A stretch of 64,000 nt of DNA from assembly GCA_038501785.1 (NCBI GenBank), contig JBAMJR010000140.1, forward strand, positions 2,286,001-2,350,000. Direction: 5' to 3'. The notes beneath the pieces are model-generated. The model had not been told where the DNA came from, made no database searches, and saw nothing but the letters and a program-made list of their open reading frames with translations. Positions 10,691 through 24,120 of this stretch are shown here, piece after piece. Origin of the DNA: Myoxocephalus aenaeus. Taxonomy: Eukaryota; Chordata; Actinopteri; Perciformes; Cottidae. Numbering within the stretch: the stretch's first letter is position 1; each line of letters starts with the position of its first letter. Both the position numbers and the translations under genes were made by a program.

Positions 10691-10773
10691 AGAAGAAGAA
10701 GAAGAAGAAGAAGAAGAAGAAGAAGAAGAAGAAGAAGAAGAAGAAGAAGAAGAAGAAGAAGAAGAAGAAGAAG
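10691..10773. repeat. (GAA)n trinucleotide repeat, ~28 units
   Basis: Uninterrupted AGA/GAA run on the plus strand, hence (TTC)n in the pard3 pre-mRNA. Perfect purine/pyrimidine strand asymmetry of this length can form triplex (H-DNA). It produces artefactual poly-Arg and poly-Phe frames. Confidence 0.98.
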
Positions 10774-13569
10774 GGTTTTGAGAGAAAGAATGGGTGAAGA
10801 GGCAGTGAGAAAATATACAGAGCAAGCAAAGTTTAAAAAGATTAGAGACTCATCCCTTTCAAATCCACTCGGCCAACTTCTGGTCCCTGCCTTTGAAGTT
10901 TTCCTCCTGTGTTGGGGGAAATGAATTCACACATATTAGGGGCGCCCCGTGTGAGAGCTATACCTACGCAGTGCTGACAGAAGGGAAAATTCCTACTACG
11001 CCCCCGTCGCGCTCGGCCGTGTATATTAATACCTTATAACCCGTGGTCATGTGTACAATGCAGGCCTATTCAGCCCTGGGAAATAAATAAACACTTCCCT
11101 TTTTTAAAGGCACACAAAAGACCTCCACTGTCTGCTACTTAAGAGCGAGAGTGAGAGGGGGAGAGGAGGGAGCAGTGTGTGTGTGTGTGTGTGTGTGTAG
11201 ACATGACATATTCATGAAAGCAATTAGGGTGGGTGTCCATAAGAAAGCCAGAAACATGATGAGCATCTCATGGCCTCGATGGGCTAAATTACCATCAATC
11301 ACCTGACACTAATTAACACCACGCAGACACATGAAATAATGCTGAACTCATCGTGTTCCATCAACACGTCTACATTTTTAAACTTAATCATAATAATTAT
11401 CCTATTCCATTATAGGTGGATACACGGAAATATATTCGTTTCATTTCGTCTACTTTCAATTTCACTTTGAGCCTCGGCGTTCACCAGCGTGTTCTTCGGT
11501 TGCTCTACTTTGTTTTGTGTTGCTTTGAAGGACGCCGTTGCTTTAAGGGCAAATGCACAGAAAAGCAGACTACCATGTCCTTTATTGATTTGTATGCCAC
11601 CCTATCTTCATCTTGCTGTCTAAACAGAGTTGTTGAGGAGGGGGGCACCTTGAGGTGTTGCACCCTCAAGTTGGTCTTAAAGAAATCAAATCAATGCGAT
11701 GAAGCTATACCTGCTCCCTCAGTCTTCATCCAGAGCCACCCAATCTAATAATGCCATGCTGCCTTAGACAGTCTGTCTGTCTGGGGGCCGCGCTCGCAAA
11801 CACACACCAAGAGATACGGGTACGTGAGCGCACACACGCACACACCCGTCCGTACACACTCGCAGAAAGCACAAAAAGTCACCGTTTGTGTATTAGTATT
11901 CCTCTCCCAAAGCGATGGCATTAGAAAAACCCATATTCTAACAGTGCCTTTCAGAGGGAAATGCCCTTCAATCTTTCATTGGTTATGCACAAAGCCAGGA
12001 GAGAGTAATTAAAAACTCCACATCCAGGGACCTCGGCACATAGAGAGAGAGGGAGAGAGAGAGGGCCAAAAGAAAAAAGGGAAAGCTTCAAACATTTCCG
12101 GCCTCCCTTGTGGAAAGAGATGGAGGGAGCGAGGAGCAGACAGAGAGGGAGGGCCGTATCCTTGACAAGGCCATACATCCTCTGTAGTCAAGGCAGATGG
12201 AAATCAGGTATTTCATACCTTTAACGAGGCCAGACCGGATCATTAAGCAGAATCATTTCTGCTTTAAGATTGTCTTCTGATACATGCTGGCACTAATTAC
12301 TGTGATGTTCTCTGTCTCATGGTGTTGGTGAAAGGATTTAGACAAAAGTCCCTCTCTCTCTCTCTTTGATTCTCAGAGGACGGCACCAAGAGCTGCAAAC
12401 ACCGAACATTGACGAAGAAAGATTGAAGTGTGGTTTATTTTTTTTAATCTTTTTGCATATTATGTTTGCAGGGTTAACGATAGAGGAGTGAGCTGTGTCA
12501 GGTTCAAGCAGAAGGTTCAGTATGGATCCAAACACAATGCCAACATGACACTGATTGAGATTGACTTGTTTCGGTTTTCAGATGCATATATTGTTGCCAA
12601 ATGAGGGTGTCGGTCTCCGTCCTGGGTGGCCTTTGCCCTGTCACCCGCGATGGCCCCAGGGTGAGCTGCCTGATAGCCCGCGGACATGGACCGACAACAG
12701 AGGCTCTGTGTGTGCACAGAATAATTTAAATGCAAAGAGGAGCACTTCAAAACACCTGATGCATTTAATCTAATTTCCCGCTGCGCCTCTGATTCAATGG
12801 TGACATTTAAGAAAGCATTCTAGTGTCAACAAGCAAGGCATTGGTTTTAACTTTCCTTGTCAACAAGTAGGATAAACACGTGGAAACGTAATCCCACATT
12901 TACAGAAGTAGCTATTAGGCTATTTTTTTTAACGTCATCTCAATGTCAACTTCTGTGGTAAATCTATTTGCGTATCAGTACAAAACTGCACTTTTAAATG
13001 TTAGTCATTCTTTTTTATTGGTGCCGTTCAGCTAAATACTCAATTTTATTAAATGAAATGCTCAATAGAATGTTGGAAAAAGTGTGTTTATTTGGCATCT
13101 CATATTTTCCTCATATCGTGCAGCCCTTGTAGCAATGAATTCTCTCAATGGATATTGATGATCTTAAATTAAGACAGGGGATGTATTAACATTTACTGAT
13201 GGTTTTGTTTTGTTTCCATTCCGGTTTTAAAAAAGAAAAGAAAATCCCAAAGTACGCTGTTTGGTGTTTTCCGATTCCGCATTCAAAGAACAAAAATTAC
13301 ACGGATTATTTATACTTTACTTTCATGAGAAGTTTTATGGAAATAATAGGGCAATTTAGTGTTCCATGAAAATCCCTGGAATCCTTTTAAATCCAGAAAA
13401 CTTTGAATAAGAAAAAGGAATTTAAGTAACAACTGTTTGTTGCTGTTCTTAAAAAATGATGCAAAAAAAACTAAAAAGAACATTTCAGAGAGCCACAGGA
13501 GGCAGCTGGACAGTGGAGCCTAATGCCTACTTCTCAAGCAGGCACAGACGGGGGGAAAGGGTCCTTACA

Positions 13570-13570
<1 letters not shown>
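10774..13570. other. Intron, no gene seen
   Basis: Contains a short (GT)n at 11175-11198, (GA)n near 12041-12062 and (CT)n near 12351-12364. 11210-11350 (rich in CAATTAG, CTAATTAAC and GCTAAATTACC cores) looks like a possible homeodomain-rich conserved element. 12780-13560 is AT-rich with no structure seen. Confidence 0.45.

Positions 13571-13604
<34 letters not shown>
13571..13604. repeat. (CA)n microsatellite
   Basis: Perfect CA run, 17 units. Confidence 0.96.
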
Positions 13605-13606
<2 letters not shown>

Positions 13607-13639
13607 CTGGTTACCACATCACTACCTGTCTTTTAGCTG

Positions 13640-13870
13640 AGCAGCTGCCAGTGTTGGGCCACTGAGCCGGTCAGCTTGTCAATCATCTTATCAGGTGCAG
13701 CAACACTGCTTGTTAGCTGGTGAGACATCAGCCAGCCAGCAAATGAGCTGGTCAACCAATTCCAAGTTGCAAAGTCAGTCAGCCGGGCAACCAGTTAGTA
13801 ACATCGTCAGCCAATGAAGTGCTCAGCCAGCCAGCCAGTGAGCAAACCAGTGACCCAGCCAACACCCACA
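13640..13870. repeat. Degenerate CAGCCAG/CAGT-type minisatellite
   Basis: A 230-bp stretch built from repeated variants of GTCAGCCAGCCAGTGAGC: GAGCCGGTCAGC, CATCAGCCAGCCAGCAAATG, CAGTCAGCCGGGCAACCAG, GCTCAGCCAGCCAGCCAGTG. Units vary between about 4 and 20 bp, so it is an old, decayed tandem array that runs into the CA-rich tract at 13871-13916. Confidence 0.7.
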
Positions 13871-13916
13871 ACGCACACACACACACACGCACACACACAC
13901 ACACACGCACTCACAC
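13871..13916. repeat. Interrupted (CA)n
   Basis: CA units with GCAC and TCAC interruptions, directly following the degenerate minisatellite. Confidence 0.9.
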
Positions 13917-15380
13917 GCATGTACACTAGCCGGTGGGGACAGCACTGTCATTATCTGCCATCTGCAGGCCTGAGTGGCCGTAGCCTTGAGGGAAGGGAAA
14001 CGAAAGGGAGGGAAGAGGAGCGGGGAGAGAGGATGCTTGTCCATGTGTGAGAAGAGACACGCTCTCACTAATGCACCGAAACGCACAAGAAAACCAGAAA
14101 GAAACAGCTTTGTGCCTGTAAGAGAAAAGAGTACTACCAGCTTGGTGGACACATTACTAGCGTGAGTGTGTGTCACATAACTCTTCAGACAGAAGTCGGC
14201 GTTAATGACGCTTTTAGAAATGCGTTTGAGGTGTGAGGGGTTCTACTTTGTGATGTGAGCGAGAAAACACAGCAAGGAAGCTTCAGACTTGAGGACGCAG
14301 GCGACTGAGATATTGAGTGTTTCTTTCTGCTGCTTCCTCCCCTCCATGATGTTTCTGTGGCTGCTGTGGGCTGAAGCCGAGCGCATCACTTCACAAGGCT
14401 CAGTACCTCTGTGGCACTAGAGTTCTGGCTGTGAAGAAGGCTTTGTGTGTGTGTGTGTGTGTGTTATGGTGTGTTGCATCCTGGAGTCTAAAAGAAGTCA
14501 GTCAACCTACCATATATGGCATGAGGACTGGTGCTTTGGCCTTTTTGGTCTATTTGTGTGTGTCAGAGGTGACTATATTTCTCGGTCCGGCTCGAACAGG
14601 TCAGCACTCTGTCAGAAATGAACGCTGACAGCTTTTGGCTGTCAGTGTTACATAAACACCGGCAGGCAAAACGTCGACAGCTAAGACTGAAAGCAACTCA
14701 AATCTCAATGTATCTGGTGCGTGCTACAAAAAGCTGTGCACTGTGCAAGCCGCATTGACAGTGCAGCCATCTCAGAAATCCCCAAACCGTTCGCTCAAGC
14801 TTCACACATACCCTTGAATAAAACATCCCAAAAAGGATCAATTTGTTAGCCCTTCATCGCAAAGGTGAAACATTGCTGCTCCTCTCCGCTCTGTCTCCTA
14901 TAACACCGTTACCAAGCTCGCCCTTTCTGTTCTTTCCAACTGGAGGCTGGCGTCTTAGCCAGGCGGCTTGTGCCCTCTAGTGCACGTCGCACTCCAAGGA
15001 CTGCCATGCAAGTAATTGTACTCTCTGCTGTTATCCCACCACTTCCACATGCTCTGGCAGTAGAACAAAGGAAGTAGACGTCAAGGTACATTAAATGTAA
15101 AACTGGTTTTACACACGGGGCCGTTCAGTGCAGTTCTTTCCACATCCACCGTATGTCTCTCAAGAGATGTCACAAAAAGCTATCATTGGCGGGTCAGAAG
15201 TCTGTGTTCTTTTTTTTCAGCCCCCCCATGCTAAAGAACCATGACCGGTTGGCTACAAGTAAACTCTAAGAGCAATGAAATGAAGGAGCGCTCTTGTGTA
15301 TAATTGGTCGGTAACTCAAACAAATGTATCCGCACACTCGGTGTGAGAGGAGGGACGTGAGCGGGGAGCCCCGCCCGGCG
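13917..15380. other. Intron, no gene seen
   Basis: (GT)n at 14445-14464. A CTCF-like CACTAGAGGGCAC lies on the minus strand at about 14971-14984. Otherwise unique-looking. Confidence 0.5.
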
Positions 15381-15385
15381 CATAA

Positions 15386-15660
15386 TGGGAGGTTACGGGA
15401 CGACGTGGGGGTGTATGTCTGGGGAGTGCTGCTGAACTCCCGTAACCTCAATTATTCAGCATTAGGCCCCGCTATTGATTTCCTGTTGGATCGACTTACT
15501 GAGTCCCGAGCGTTGGGACAGTGACATGCCTTCCCTGGGAGGGATCTTTAAGAATGGACGGACGGGAGTCTGTTAGGAGGGAGAGAGAAAAGAGATACAG
15601 ATCCGCGGGAGAGGAGGGTGTAATTAAAGATACCCCTTATCGAGGCTGTGATAGATGAAG
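15386..15660. other. Possible regulatory block with a 12-bp inverted repeat
   Basis: GAGGTTACGGGA (15389-15400) is perfectly inverted at TCCCGTAACCTC (15438-15449), with a 37-base loop. The right arm continues into CAATTATTCAGCATTAG. CpG content is higher than the flanks and there are no simple repeats. Interpretation as a regulatory element is inference. Confidence 0.3.
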
Positions 15661-18600
15661 ATGTCACGGCCTCGTGGGCTAGTCCGCGCCTAGCGAAACG
15701 GGGGGTGGGGGGGGACTGGTTAGTTTGGCCGGACGACCTTGGGAAGGGAGGGCGACGTTGCGTTAAGGGCAGAGGGTTCCCATGGCTGGGGCTCCTACTG
15801 AGGGAGGAACAATATTTATGTTAGAAAGGAAAACTCAGTGACTGTCAGATATGCGGAGGAAGACTAATTGGTTGAGGATACAGGGTATTATTAGTAATGT
15901 TAAGGTTTTGGGCCAGTTTCTCAAGCGTCCATCGGTGCACAAGCTGACCTCAGTGAAAACAAATAACACAGCTATGCCCGGCAGCCTCAGTGTTTCTCAC
16001 ACTTACTGGGACCAGCAGCTGTGAAAACAAGTGGCAACCCCGCTGACAAAACCAGAAAACAACACATCTTTTGCATTCATGAAAAGAGGAATAACTTTCT
16101 CTTTCACCATCTAGGTCAAAATCTAGTCATACGGAGGTCCGTCTTCCTCTGTACCTGGCTGCGTGGTCAGACATGGGTCAGCTTCCAAACACAACAGATG
16201 GCAAGAGTTGCCTCTGTGCGGCTTCTCCTTGGCCCAACCTTGAGAAGCTGTGCCGGGCTGAGCCGAGCACTGATCTGGGCTGAGCCGGTATGGAGGTTGA
16301 AAACCAGAGGGGGTGGGGGGGGGGGGGGTTGATCCGAGGCCCGCTGCCTGACAGAGCGCACGCTAATTCGAGGCGGCTGAGGTAGATGTGGGGCTTATGA
16401 GGTGTTGAGAAAGGTGAGAGAGTGCTGGAGCGATGACGATATCTTCAGACTGTATCTAGGGGTTGAATTTCTAAACCCTCACGTCTCTTGAACCACGAGT
16501 GCGACTGTAAAGATTGCACTCGTTTCCATAAAATAGTATAATATATAAACGTGTTATAGAATCAAAATTCAAAAGTGCGCAAAAGAGAGCGCGATGATCT
16601 TGTGTGTTTGCTGGTGTGTTTGAGGTGAGGGTGGGTTCAGGGGTGAACGGGGCGAGGTCGGGGTCTTGGCTTGGCGAGTGAGTAGTTAGCTGTCGCCGAT
16701 TTCGGCTCCACCTTCTGATCGACACGTAATTGGCAGTGTTGATGACAAGTCCATGCCGTAGGGCAAAACCAGAGCGACTGTTTACTGCTGCCTCCTCTTT
16801 TCCCTGCTGCTTAAAGCGGTCACACGGACGTCTATGTATCTACCTGGCTCTTCACTATGCAGGTGCAGCGCTGGTGTAACTTGTGCGTGTCAGTGCTCGG
16901 GGGCCCTGTTGTGACCCCGGGTTCATGCCTGTCAACATCCACTTTGCAGATACTGTGTTCTCATATTTTTGGCACACATCCGTCATAATTGATTGCCGCA
17001 ATGCTGTATTGTCAGTCAACGGCACAGATTCAAAGGCACCGCGATTAAGAGACGATACCCAGATCTTCCAACTATCGTCAACACGGATGCTATCTGTCAA
17101 GAGTTGGCTCTGAGTTTGAGACTTATGAAATAGTCGTGAGAGTACAGCAGCCTGGAGGCCAAATTCATTCTGCTACACAACACAGAACTTTGGCAGAACT
17201 CGCTGCAGAAGAAAAAAAAGTGTTCACGCTCGCCCAAAGCTCAGAGGGATGTACAAAAACACCAAAGAGATTTTCAGCCGGGAGATGAAGAGGGAGATAA
17301 AGAGAGCTAGATGGAGAAGTAAAATAAAGACCTTCTCAAGATGGCAGAGAGCTCTGTGCCGTATCGCACAAGGTGGCATGAATGTAAATCAGCCGCTGGA
17401 TCAAGCTGTCAGCCGCAGACTGAGGCTCTGCTCCTCTCTCCGAACCACAACCTGAGAACCCACGCGCATATTCTCTACTCGTCCACCCCAATCCCTTCCT
17501 CTCTATCGCTTTGTGCACTTTTCTTTGCCAGTGTTTGCTTTCTTTCACCGCCTGCTTTGTTGTCTCCGTCTTACACAACGCGTGTCTCTGCCTTCGTCTC
17601 TGTGTCTTCACTTTTTCTCATTCTCAGTCAAACCTTCGCCCGCACAGCACCGTTCACTTACCATCCCAAAATGTCTTTGCGCAAATCATGTATATCAATT
17701 GGCCAATCTCAAGGGGGTTGACCTTTTTCTTTTTTTTTCTAGCTCCCAGCTCTCAAAGTTCATCATCTGAATACGGAGCTATAAATGAAGCCGCTGAAGC
17801 CTTACAGTTCATTTGCGGTGCGATTAAACTGGCATGGCTAAGGCAGCCAGGGGCTGACACTGAGTAATAAGTGTGAGGAAGTGATTATAGTGTGTTTGAG
17901 GGAGCGTTTTGTTTGTCAGTTTTATTACAATTTATACTTTTTTATCACTTTTAAATGAGGGCATTCTATGGTAGGGTTTTGAGATTAGGAGGTGGGTTTG
18001 GAAAGGTTGCCTAGAATTACAAAGGGGTTAAGATAAGAGTTGTCTCGTGCTATCGCTTGTGTTTGGGGTTAAAGCTATCATTACTTATCAGGAAATAGAT
18101 GTAGTCAGTGGAAAGTCTAGCCTGACATAGCGCCTCTCCATTATAAGGGCTGGTTAATGCTGGCTTAAAGCACAGTCTCTGCAACAGAGGTTAACTACAT
18201 GGCGCCAACCACAAACCTCAGCATCTCTGGTTCATGTCTGGTCAAGGGTCATTATTACCCTTCTCTCTCTTTCTGCCCTGTCATTTCTCTACAGTAAGCT
18301 ATCCAATAAAGGCACAAGAAAAAGTATTTTAGCTCCGATCTACTTCTGGACACCCCTTGTGTGAATTGAGCCCTCCAGGCAGGTGTGAAAGTAACTCAAG
18401 AAAGGCAATGAAACAAAAGACAGAGAAAAGAGCTTGTCGCAGTGTTTCTGGCCAGAGCGACACTAGCCTGCTGCGTGCCACCGCCATGCCAACAGCAGCC
18501 GGAGATCCCGATTCCCCTCTGCTGTACACAGCTGCAAATCCCCTCAGCCGCTCTCAAAGGCTCCTTTGGAAAGTGGGGCACGCGTCAGGAGCCAAAATGT

Positions 18601-20107
18601 CCGCTCTTTTAGCAGGTGGACAGCTGAAAAAAAGCTCTTGGCTGGCGGGTGAGGCAGCAGTGTCTTGAGGTGCAACAAAAAGCCTCGCAGGAGCATAATC
18701 TCCCCCTTCAGAAGACGTGTAAGCTGCAGCTTTCAAGCAACAGAATCAGCAGATTTCTCAGCAGGAAAACTGCAGCCTCTGACACCCAGTGACACTCGAG
18801 AGGAAAGAGACTCCTGACAAAAACCTGTCCATACTTTGCTGAAGCGACAGAGAACATGAGTTCTGGGAAAGAAATCTTTGAGACGACATTAAAAGGAAAG
18901 CTGTTAACCAGACACTGACACGGCCAGTGTTTTACTTCTGCTCAGTTTTTCCGTGCTGGTATTTCAAATGCGGAGCTCCTTGACAAGAGCACTTCAAATA
19001 ACATTGACTTAGATTGAGACATGCTGGAGAAGTGAGTGAGGAGCCACTGAAAATCGGTTGATCTTTGGTTTCAGTAATGGTTTCACACCGAGGTCTTTGT
19101 CAGAGACGGTTTTATTTCAGCTCCAGCTGCAGTCCATGCACGGGCCCAAAACTGCTATTTGGAAGATCGAACAGCAATCGCTGCTTTGACGTTTTCCCCA
19201 TAAGACTGCGTTCTCACAGACGTCCTACAACATCGCCATAATGTCAGTCAGCTCGCAGTCATCTAAAGCGGCCTATTCAAACTGCATTATTTCCTTGACC
19301 CTGTATCTAAAGGGTCCATGTGGTACGCAAGAAAAGCACCGGAGACCTTTCTTTCACAGTGAGAGACGGACGATTCAAGCAGAGGTGGCCAAATGCATTC
19401 TTCCATGAGCCGTGCGACCATGTTTCCACCCCTCACTCATGTTTTATAGAAGGCGTTATGAATTAATTGTGTGCCTAGGGAAGGGGGTGACGATGGAGAC
19501 CATGGGTGAGTGAAGAGCCGAGGGCACAAGGAAGAAGTTTTCCTTCACTTAGAGTGAGAGCTGAGTGGGTGAGGAGTCAAACGTCCTTGGGAAAGCTGAT
19601 AAGCAGCTAACTGTAAATCTGTACAAGCTTTCAATGTATAATATGTTTTATTAGGGCTCAGTTCAGGTTACAGTTAAAATGCATTGTGCATGTAAAGAAT
19701 AAAGGATTTAGAGTAGGGACTAAGAGCAGTGACTTTTATATCGGAGTTAAAAGAAGGCTGTTATATCAGGCAAAACACAAAAGCATGTGTGTCTGTGTGA
19801 CACAGGATACGTGTGTGCATGCGTATGTCTTTCCTCCAAGGCTGCCTAATGGACAAACATAAGCCAGAACACCTCTAAACAAGGCATGACAACACCCAGG
19901 CCACACTGTGCTATTTATGGGCCACATGCACCGTCCTAATTCACCTTTCTCCTGTTTGTCTCCTGTTAGCAGTCCTTCAAACCAATTAACACCTAAACAA
20001 CCATTCAGGTCTGATTCCAACCGGCTGGATGCAATTAGAGGAAGGAAACATGGCCACTTAAGGCAGGAAGGGGATTTAAGACACTGGGCTGGGACTTGAG
20101 ACTACAG
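15661..20107. other. Long unique-looking intron, no gene
   Basis: G-runs at 15701-15714 and 16311-16329 are possible G-quadruplex seeds. No tandem repeats over 25 bp other than these. Frames at 16021-16332, 17341-17867 and 18357-18668 are overlapped on both strands by equally long frames and carry no recognisable domain. Confidence 0.5.
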
Positions 20108-20172
20108 TTGGTTAGCCTAATGATTGGAATGGTAGACAGTGGTTGCTGATAATTGTGAGTGCAAATCGAGGG
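20108..20172 (+). other. Possible tRNA-like/SINE-head relic
   Basis: TTAGCCTAATGATTGG resembles a Pol III A-box region and GTGAGTGCAAATCGA resembles a B box, spaced about 40 bp apart. No following SINE body or terminal repeat is evident. It could easily be chance. Confidence 0.22.
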
Positions 20173-21480
20173 TATAAGGCAAAAACAGATTCCTTCGTTG
20201 GACTCGAACTTGGTAAAAATATTTAGGTGTTAGGAATTAGGTGGACAAAGTTACACTGAAATGAATATCGGATGGTGGCATGCTGTTTCGTGATGTTTTT
20301 TTTTTCCTTCACTTTAAGAGTCCCATGGGAAAACCGGCAAAGGCGGCACTGTACTCTGATCTCCAATGGCTCCGCCCAATCCAGATTATCGCTATGTGGG
20401 ACTGGCGCCAGCGGTTTTGGTTGACTTTGCCCCCTTCAGCGAGGTTGTGTTAGGCGCACCTCACTGTACTCATTAGCACGAAAACACAGACAAGCCGCCG
20501 CTGGTCTGAATCACGACCGCCGACCAAGATCTGAAAATGTGTCTTGGAAATACTACAGTATGCCGCCCGCGCAGCACGACTCTTTGTGGAGGGCTTTGAA
20601 GACGACGTGTATTTGTACATGTGCTGCAAACGTATTTTTACCTTAAAAGCATTCCATTCCAAAGCAAAATGCTTTCACACCCTTTTCCACACAATGTGTC
20701 GAGCAGAAGTGCCACCGAATGGTGAGAATGAATGTTCTGCTACCTGAAAAATGCCACGTCTGTTACCGGCCACGGCATTCCTCAAGTTTAAAATGTTTAT
20801 CATATCTAACAAAATCACACAAATCCTAGATTTGAAAGGGGGCCTCACCTTCTAACCCTAGACCCTTGTTTCATTAGGATAAACTCCCCCAAAAGGATAA
20901 CCTCTGAAACTGGACAACTGAAAACTGCATATATAGATGGCGGCTCATTCATTCTTATGAAAGTTGCTCACTGGGCACTAATACGCCGAAAAGTCTGCGC
21001 AGGCTTCCTCACGTTTCCACATTTTTGGGTTCATAGAGCATGCAGACTCGAGTCTTTCTCCACCCGAGACTGCTGCTGGCTAAGATGGTGAAAAACACAT
21101 GAAACATACCGTTCTTCTAGACTTTCCAAATGTTTGGGTAAGGATTAGGATAATAGAGAGGTTCAGAAAAATGTATTCACTGTTTTACGGCCCTCCTTTT
21201 CCAATGATTATGTAAGGGAAACATATTTTTGGTTCAGCGTGCATCACATGATGAATGCAGAAGTTGCAATACCCTGTTCTGTGGCCACTAAGGCAAAATC
21301 CATATTCACAGCCCACCTCCGTTACAGGGAGCTTGCTTCCAGCGCAGCGATAGGTGCAATAGACATCAGTGATCACAATAACATTTCAATAGTAAATAAT
21401 ATATACATGTACAGGGCATGAACCTTTATTTAAAACATAAATTAGTGTCAGAATCCCATGATAAATGCCTGTATTCTCAT
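20173..21480. other. Intron, no gene seen
   Basis: 20330-20560 is GC-richer with CpGs. 20800-21100 may be an old dispersed repeat, but no ends were found. Confidence 0.4.
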
Positions 21481-21800
21481 TTCTTCCAACTAGAAGGCAA
21501 CATCAGACATGTAACCGGGCCAGCCTTCCCACTTCCCTTTGTGGGCTGTAAATTATTCATTCCAGCCAAAGGCCCATACATACAGCTTAACTATATGATG
21601 GACTAATGAGGGCTATTGATCGAATAATTGATTGCTTTATGCACGGACTAACTGACTCCACGCTGATCCATTTGGGCAGTCCATTACTTAATATGCATTA
21701 TTCAGAGCTAACCACTAACCAGTGGAGACTCAGGTATCATCTGAGGAATGAATGTCAACAAGATGATAATAGCAGAGTCAGGGCCACATCGAAGCCTCAA
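21481..21800. promoter_or_regulatory. Candidate conserved non-coding element (homeodomain/POU-rich)
   Basis: Repeat-free 320 bp with dense AT-rich cores: GTAAATTATTCATTCC, GACTAATGAGG, CGAATAATTGATTGC and TTAATATGCATTATTC (POU-type ATGCAT). This composition is characteristic of vertebrate developmental enhancers, which are common in long introns. Conservation has not been tested. Confidence 0.3.
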
Positions 21801-24120
21801 TTACTTTTTTAGTGCAGTGAATAAACACACCGAGTGGTAAGAGCAATGCCACCACTACCAGGTTGGATTTGTCAGTAATGGGCCAGTAAAGTCTGTATAT
21901 GTATTCAACCTGCTCTCCCACTGCTTTCAAACTATAACCTTGACTGCAACTCCTAGCATTCCCTACGTCACTTTTACCTCTATGTTGTTTACCCGCTTGC
22001 TTTATCCATCCTTGACTATTCTGGCCTTTTACTCCCATGAAGATTGACAGATCCTTTAATCTCCAGATCTCTGCCTTTTGAATAAGAGACTACAGTATGT
22101 TTGGCTTGAGTCCTACAGAGGCATCAAGTGATGTGCTCTTTGAGTTTTTCCCACAGATTCAGAGGTGAACCACAACACAAACGTCTCCTCTTCTCCTTGT
22201 CTGGTAACAAAACCCAAGAATAACCCCTCTAGAGAGTGCTTTACCAGAAGTAAATTACTGAACGCCCACACACTGCCTCTGACCTGGACTGGCTTTCTGG
22301 CTGGCCTGCGAGGGCTTGGGTTGCAACACAGCTGGCTGGCCCACAACGAGAAGTCGGACTGTGCTATTGTGCTCGCTTAGCATCCTTCCTGCAAGTGATG
22401 GTTCAAGAAACCTCGGCAACGCCTTGATAATATTGCTCTTTTACTGTAAATCTGTGATTGCGCCACACTACAATGCAGTCTGCTGTCTAACGGCATAACA
22501 AGCCAGGGTTATGAACCGGTTGCCTGGCCTACTTTTCCAATCCTTTTTTCTTTCTTTCTATTTTTCTGTTGTGCTATTCGACGTGCTTCCATTCCAGAGT
22601 AGACCATGTGCACTGACCATTTGACAGAAATGACAGGAGCGGGATGCCCTCCTGCCTTTCCTTTTCAATAAAACAACACTTTGAGGTCTCTTCTAAGAAA
22701 CACAGAAAGACAGGATGAAGAGCGAAGAGAGTAGGAGAGAGAAAAAGAGCGAGAGACACTGCGACTGCGATGACATACTGTGGAGAAAAGAGGGGTCTCC
22801 GGGGGAAGCTGAGGCTGAAAGCATCCAAATCGACTTCCTAGAAAAGCAACAGTAGGGGTGAGTACTGTATGTGGAATGGGTCAACAGGGGCTAACTAGCC
22901 AGGGTCGTCCTGGGGTCATCCCAGTGTAGGCAGTTCAACTTTCACTTGTTAGATTAGCCTTCTTTTTTTTCCATTAAAGCTGACTTGATTGTAACTGTGT
23001 CTGACACTGTGACATTGCTCATCTACATTCCTTTAAGAGTGATGCTACAAAAGCTAATCTACTACAATGAGTACGTCCATATGCAGTGCAATAATATTAA
23101 GAGACAAATGCAAAGGGCGTCCTTATTTGTTTTTTTTTGTCCCAACTATCATTAGATATCAAGCAGATTAGGAAACAATGGCAATTTAAATGATCTGTCT
23201 TCAATAAATGAATGTTCATTACGAGCCAAGTTCGCTCGCCTTGTGATTCACAACAGCAGTGAAATCATGACATGACAGTAGGCGCATCTGAACCAAAGTC
23301 GCTGCATAGTAACTCATGCGGAGCTATGTTGGCTAATAATCTGGGGAAGACTTTTCAAAAGATAAAACGCATGTCTTTGTTATGCATCCCGTCCAGGTTA
23401 GGATGCATGGAGATAAAAAGACACAGCCCAAATATGCATGCAATGAAATTATATAAATTGCAGCGATCCAGCCTCAGGTACAAGAGGACGATTTAGTCCT
23501 TCAGAACTACATATGTCCTCTCTCCCTAAGAGTGCTTGGAGAGGACATTAATTCAAATTTAGCATTTATATTTCTTTCCCCAGAGCGGACCATAACCTCC
23601 TGGACAGCCTGGCTCTCCTGACAAACTCACAATTGCTGCGGTTATGGGAGTATGTCTGCTTGCCATTTTGGTGATTCCATTGGGACAGAGCTAAATGTCC
23701 CTATTTATTGAGCTGAAGACATATGAAATGGAGTTCAGGGTTGGCTCACATGCTCCATATAAACATGTGGCCTTTGATAATAGAACAGTTATTGTTCAGC
23801 GAAATGGCATCGCCAGGAGCACAGCCGAGCCCAGCTCCTGCTATTCATGTCCCCTCCACGCTGTCTCGGGTTCGTGGCTGGTTTCCTGCCAGTCCCTTGC
23901 CATTTCAGCCGACAGACACACAAACAGACACACAGGACACTCACAACAAGCACCTGGAACCGTTCCCCTGTACCGGCATCCTTTATGAGCCAGGTTATCC
24001 ACAGCACTCCAGGGTCGACTTGGACGCCAGGTCAGGGTTTGTCACTAATGGGGCTCGGTGAGTGCCAGGGTACCAGAGCTGCGAATCCCCCAGAGAGGCA
24101 TCAGTCTGAAGGACCCAAGC
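21801..24120. other. Intron, no gene seen
   Basis: Unique-looking, no long tandem repeats. Short frames at 22165-22498 and 23695-24152 lack support. Confidence 0.5.
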
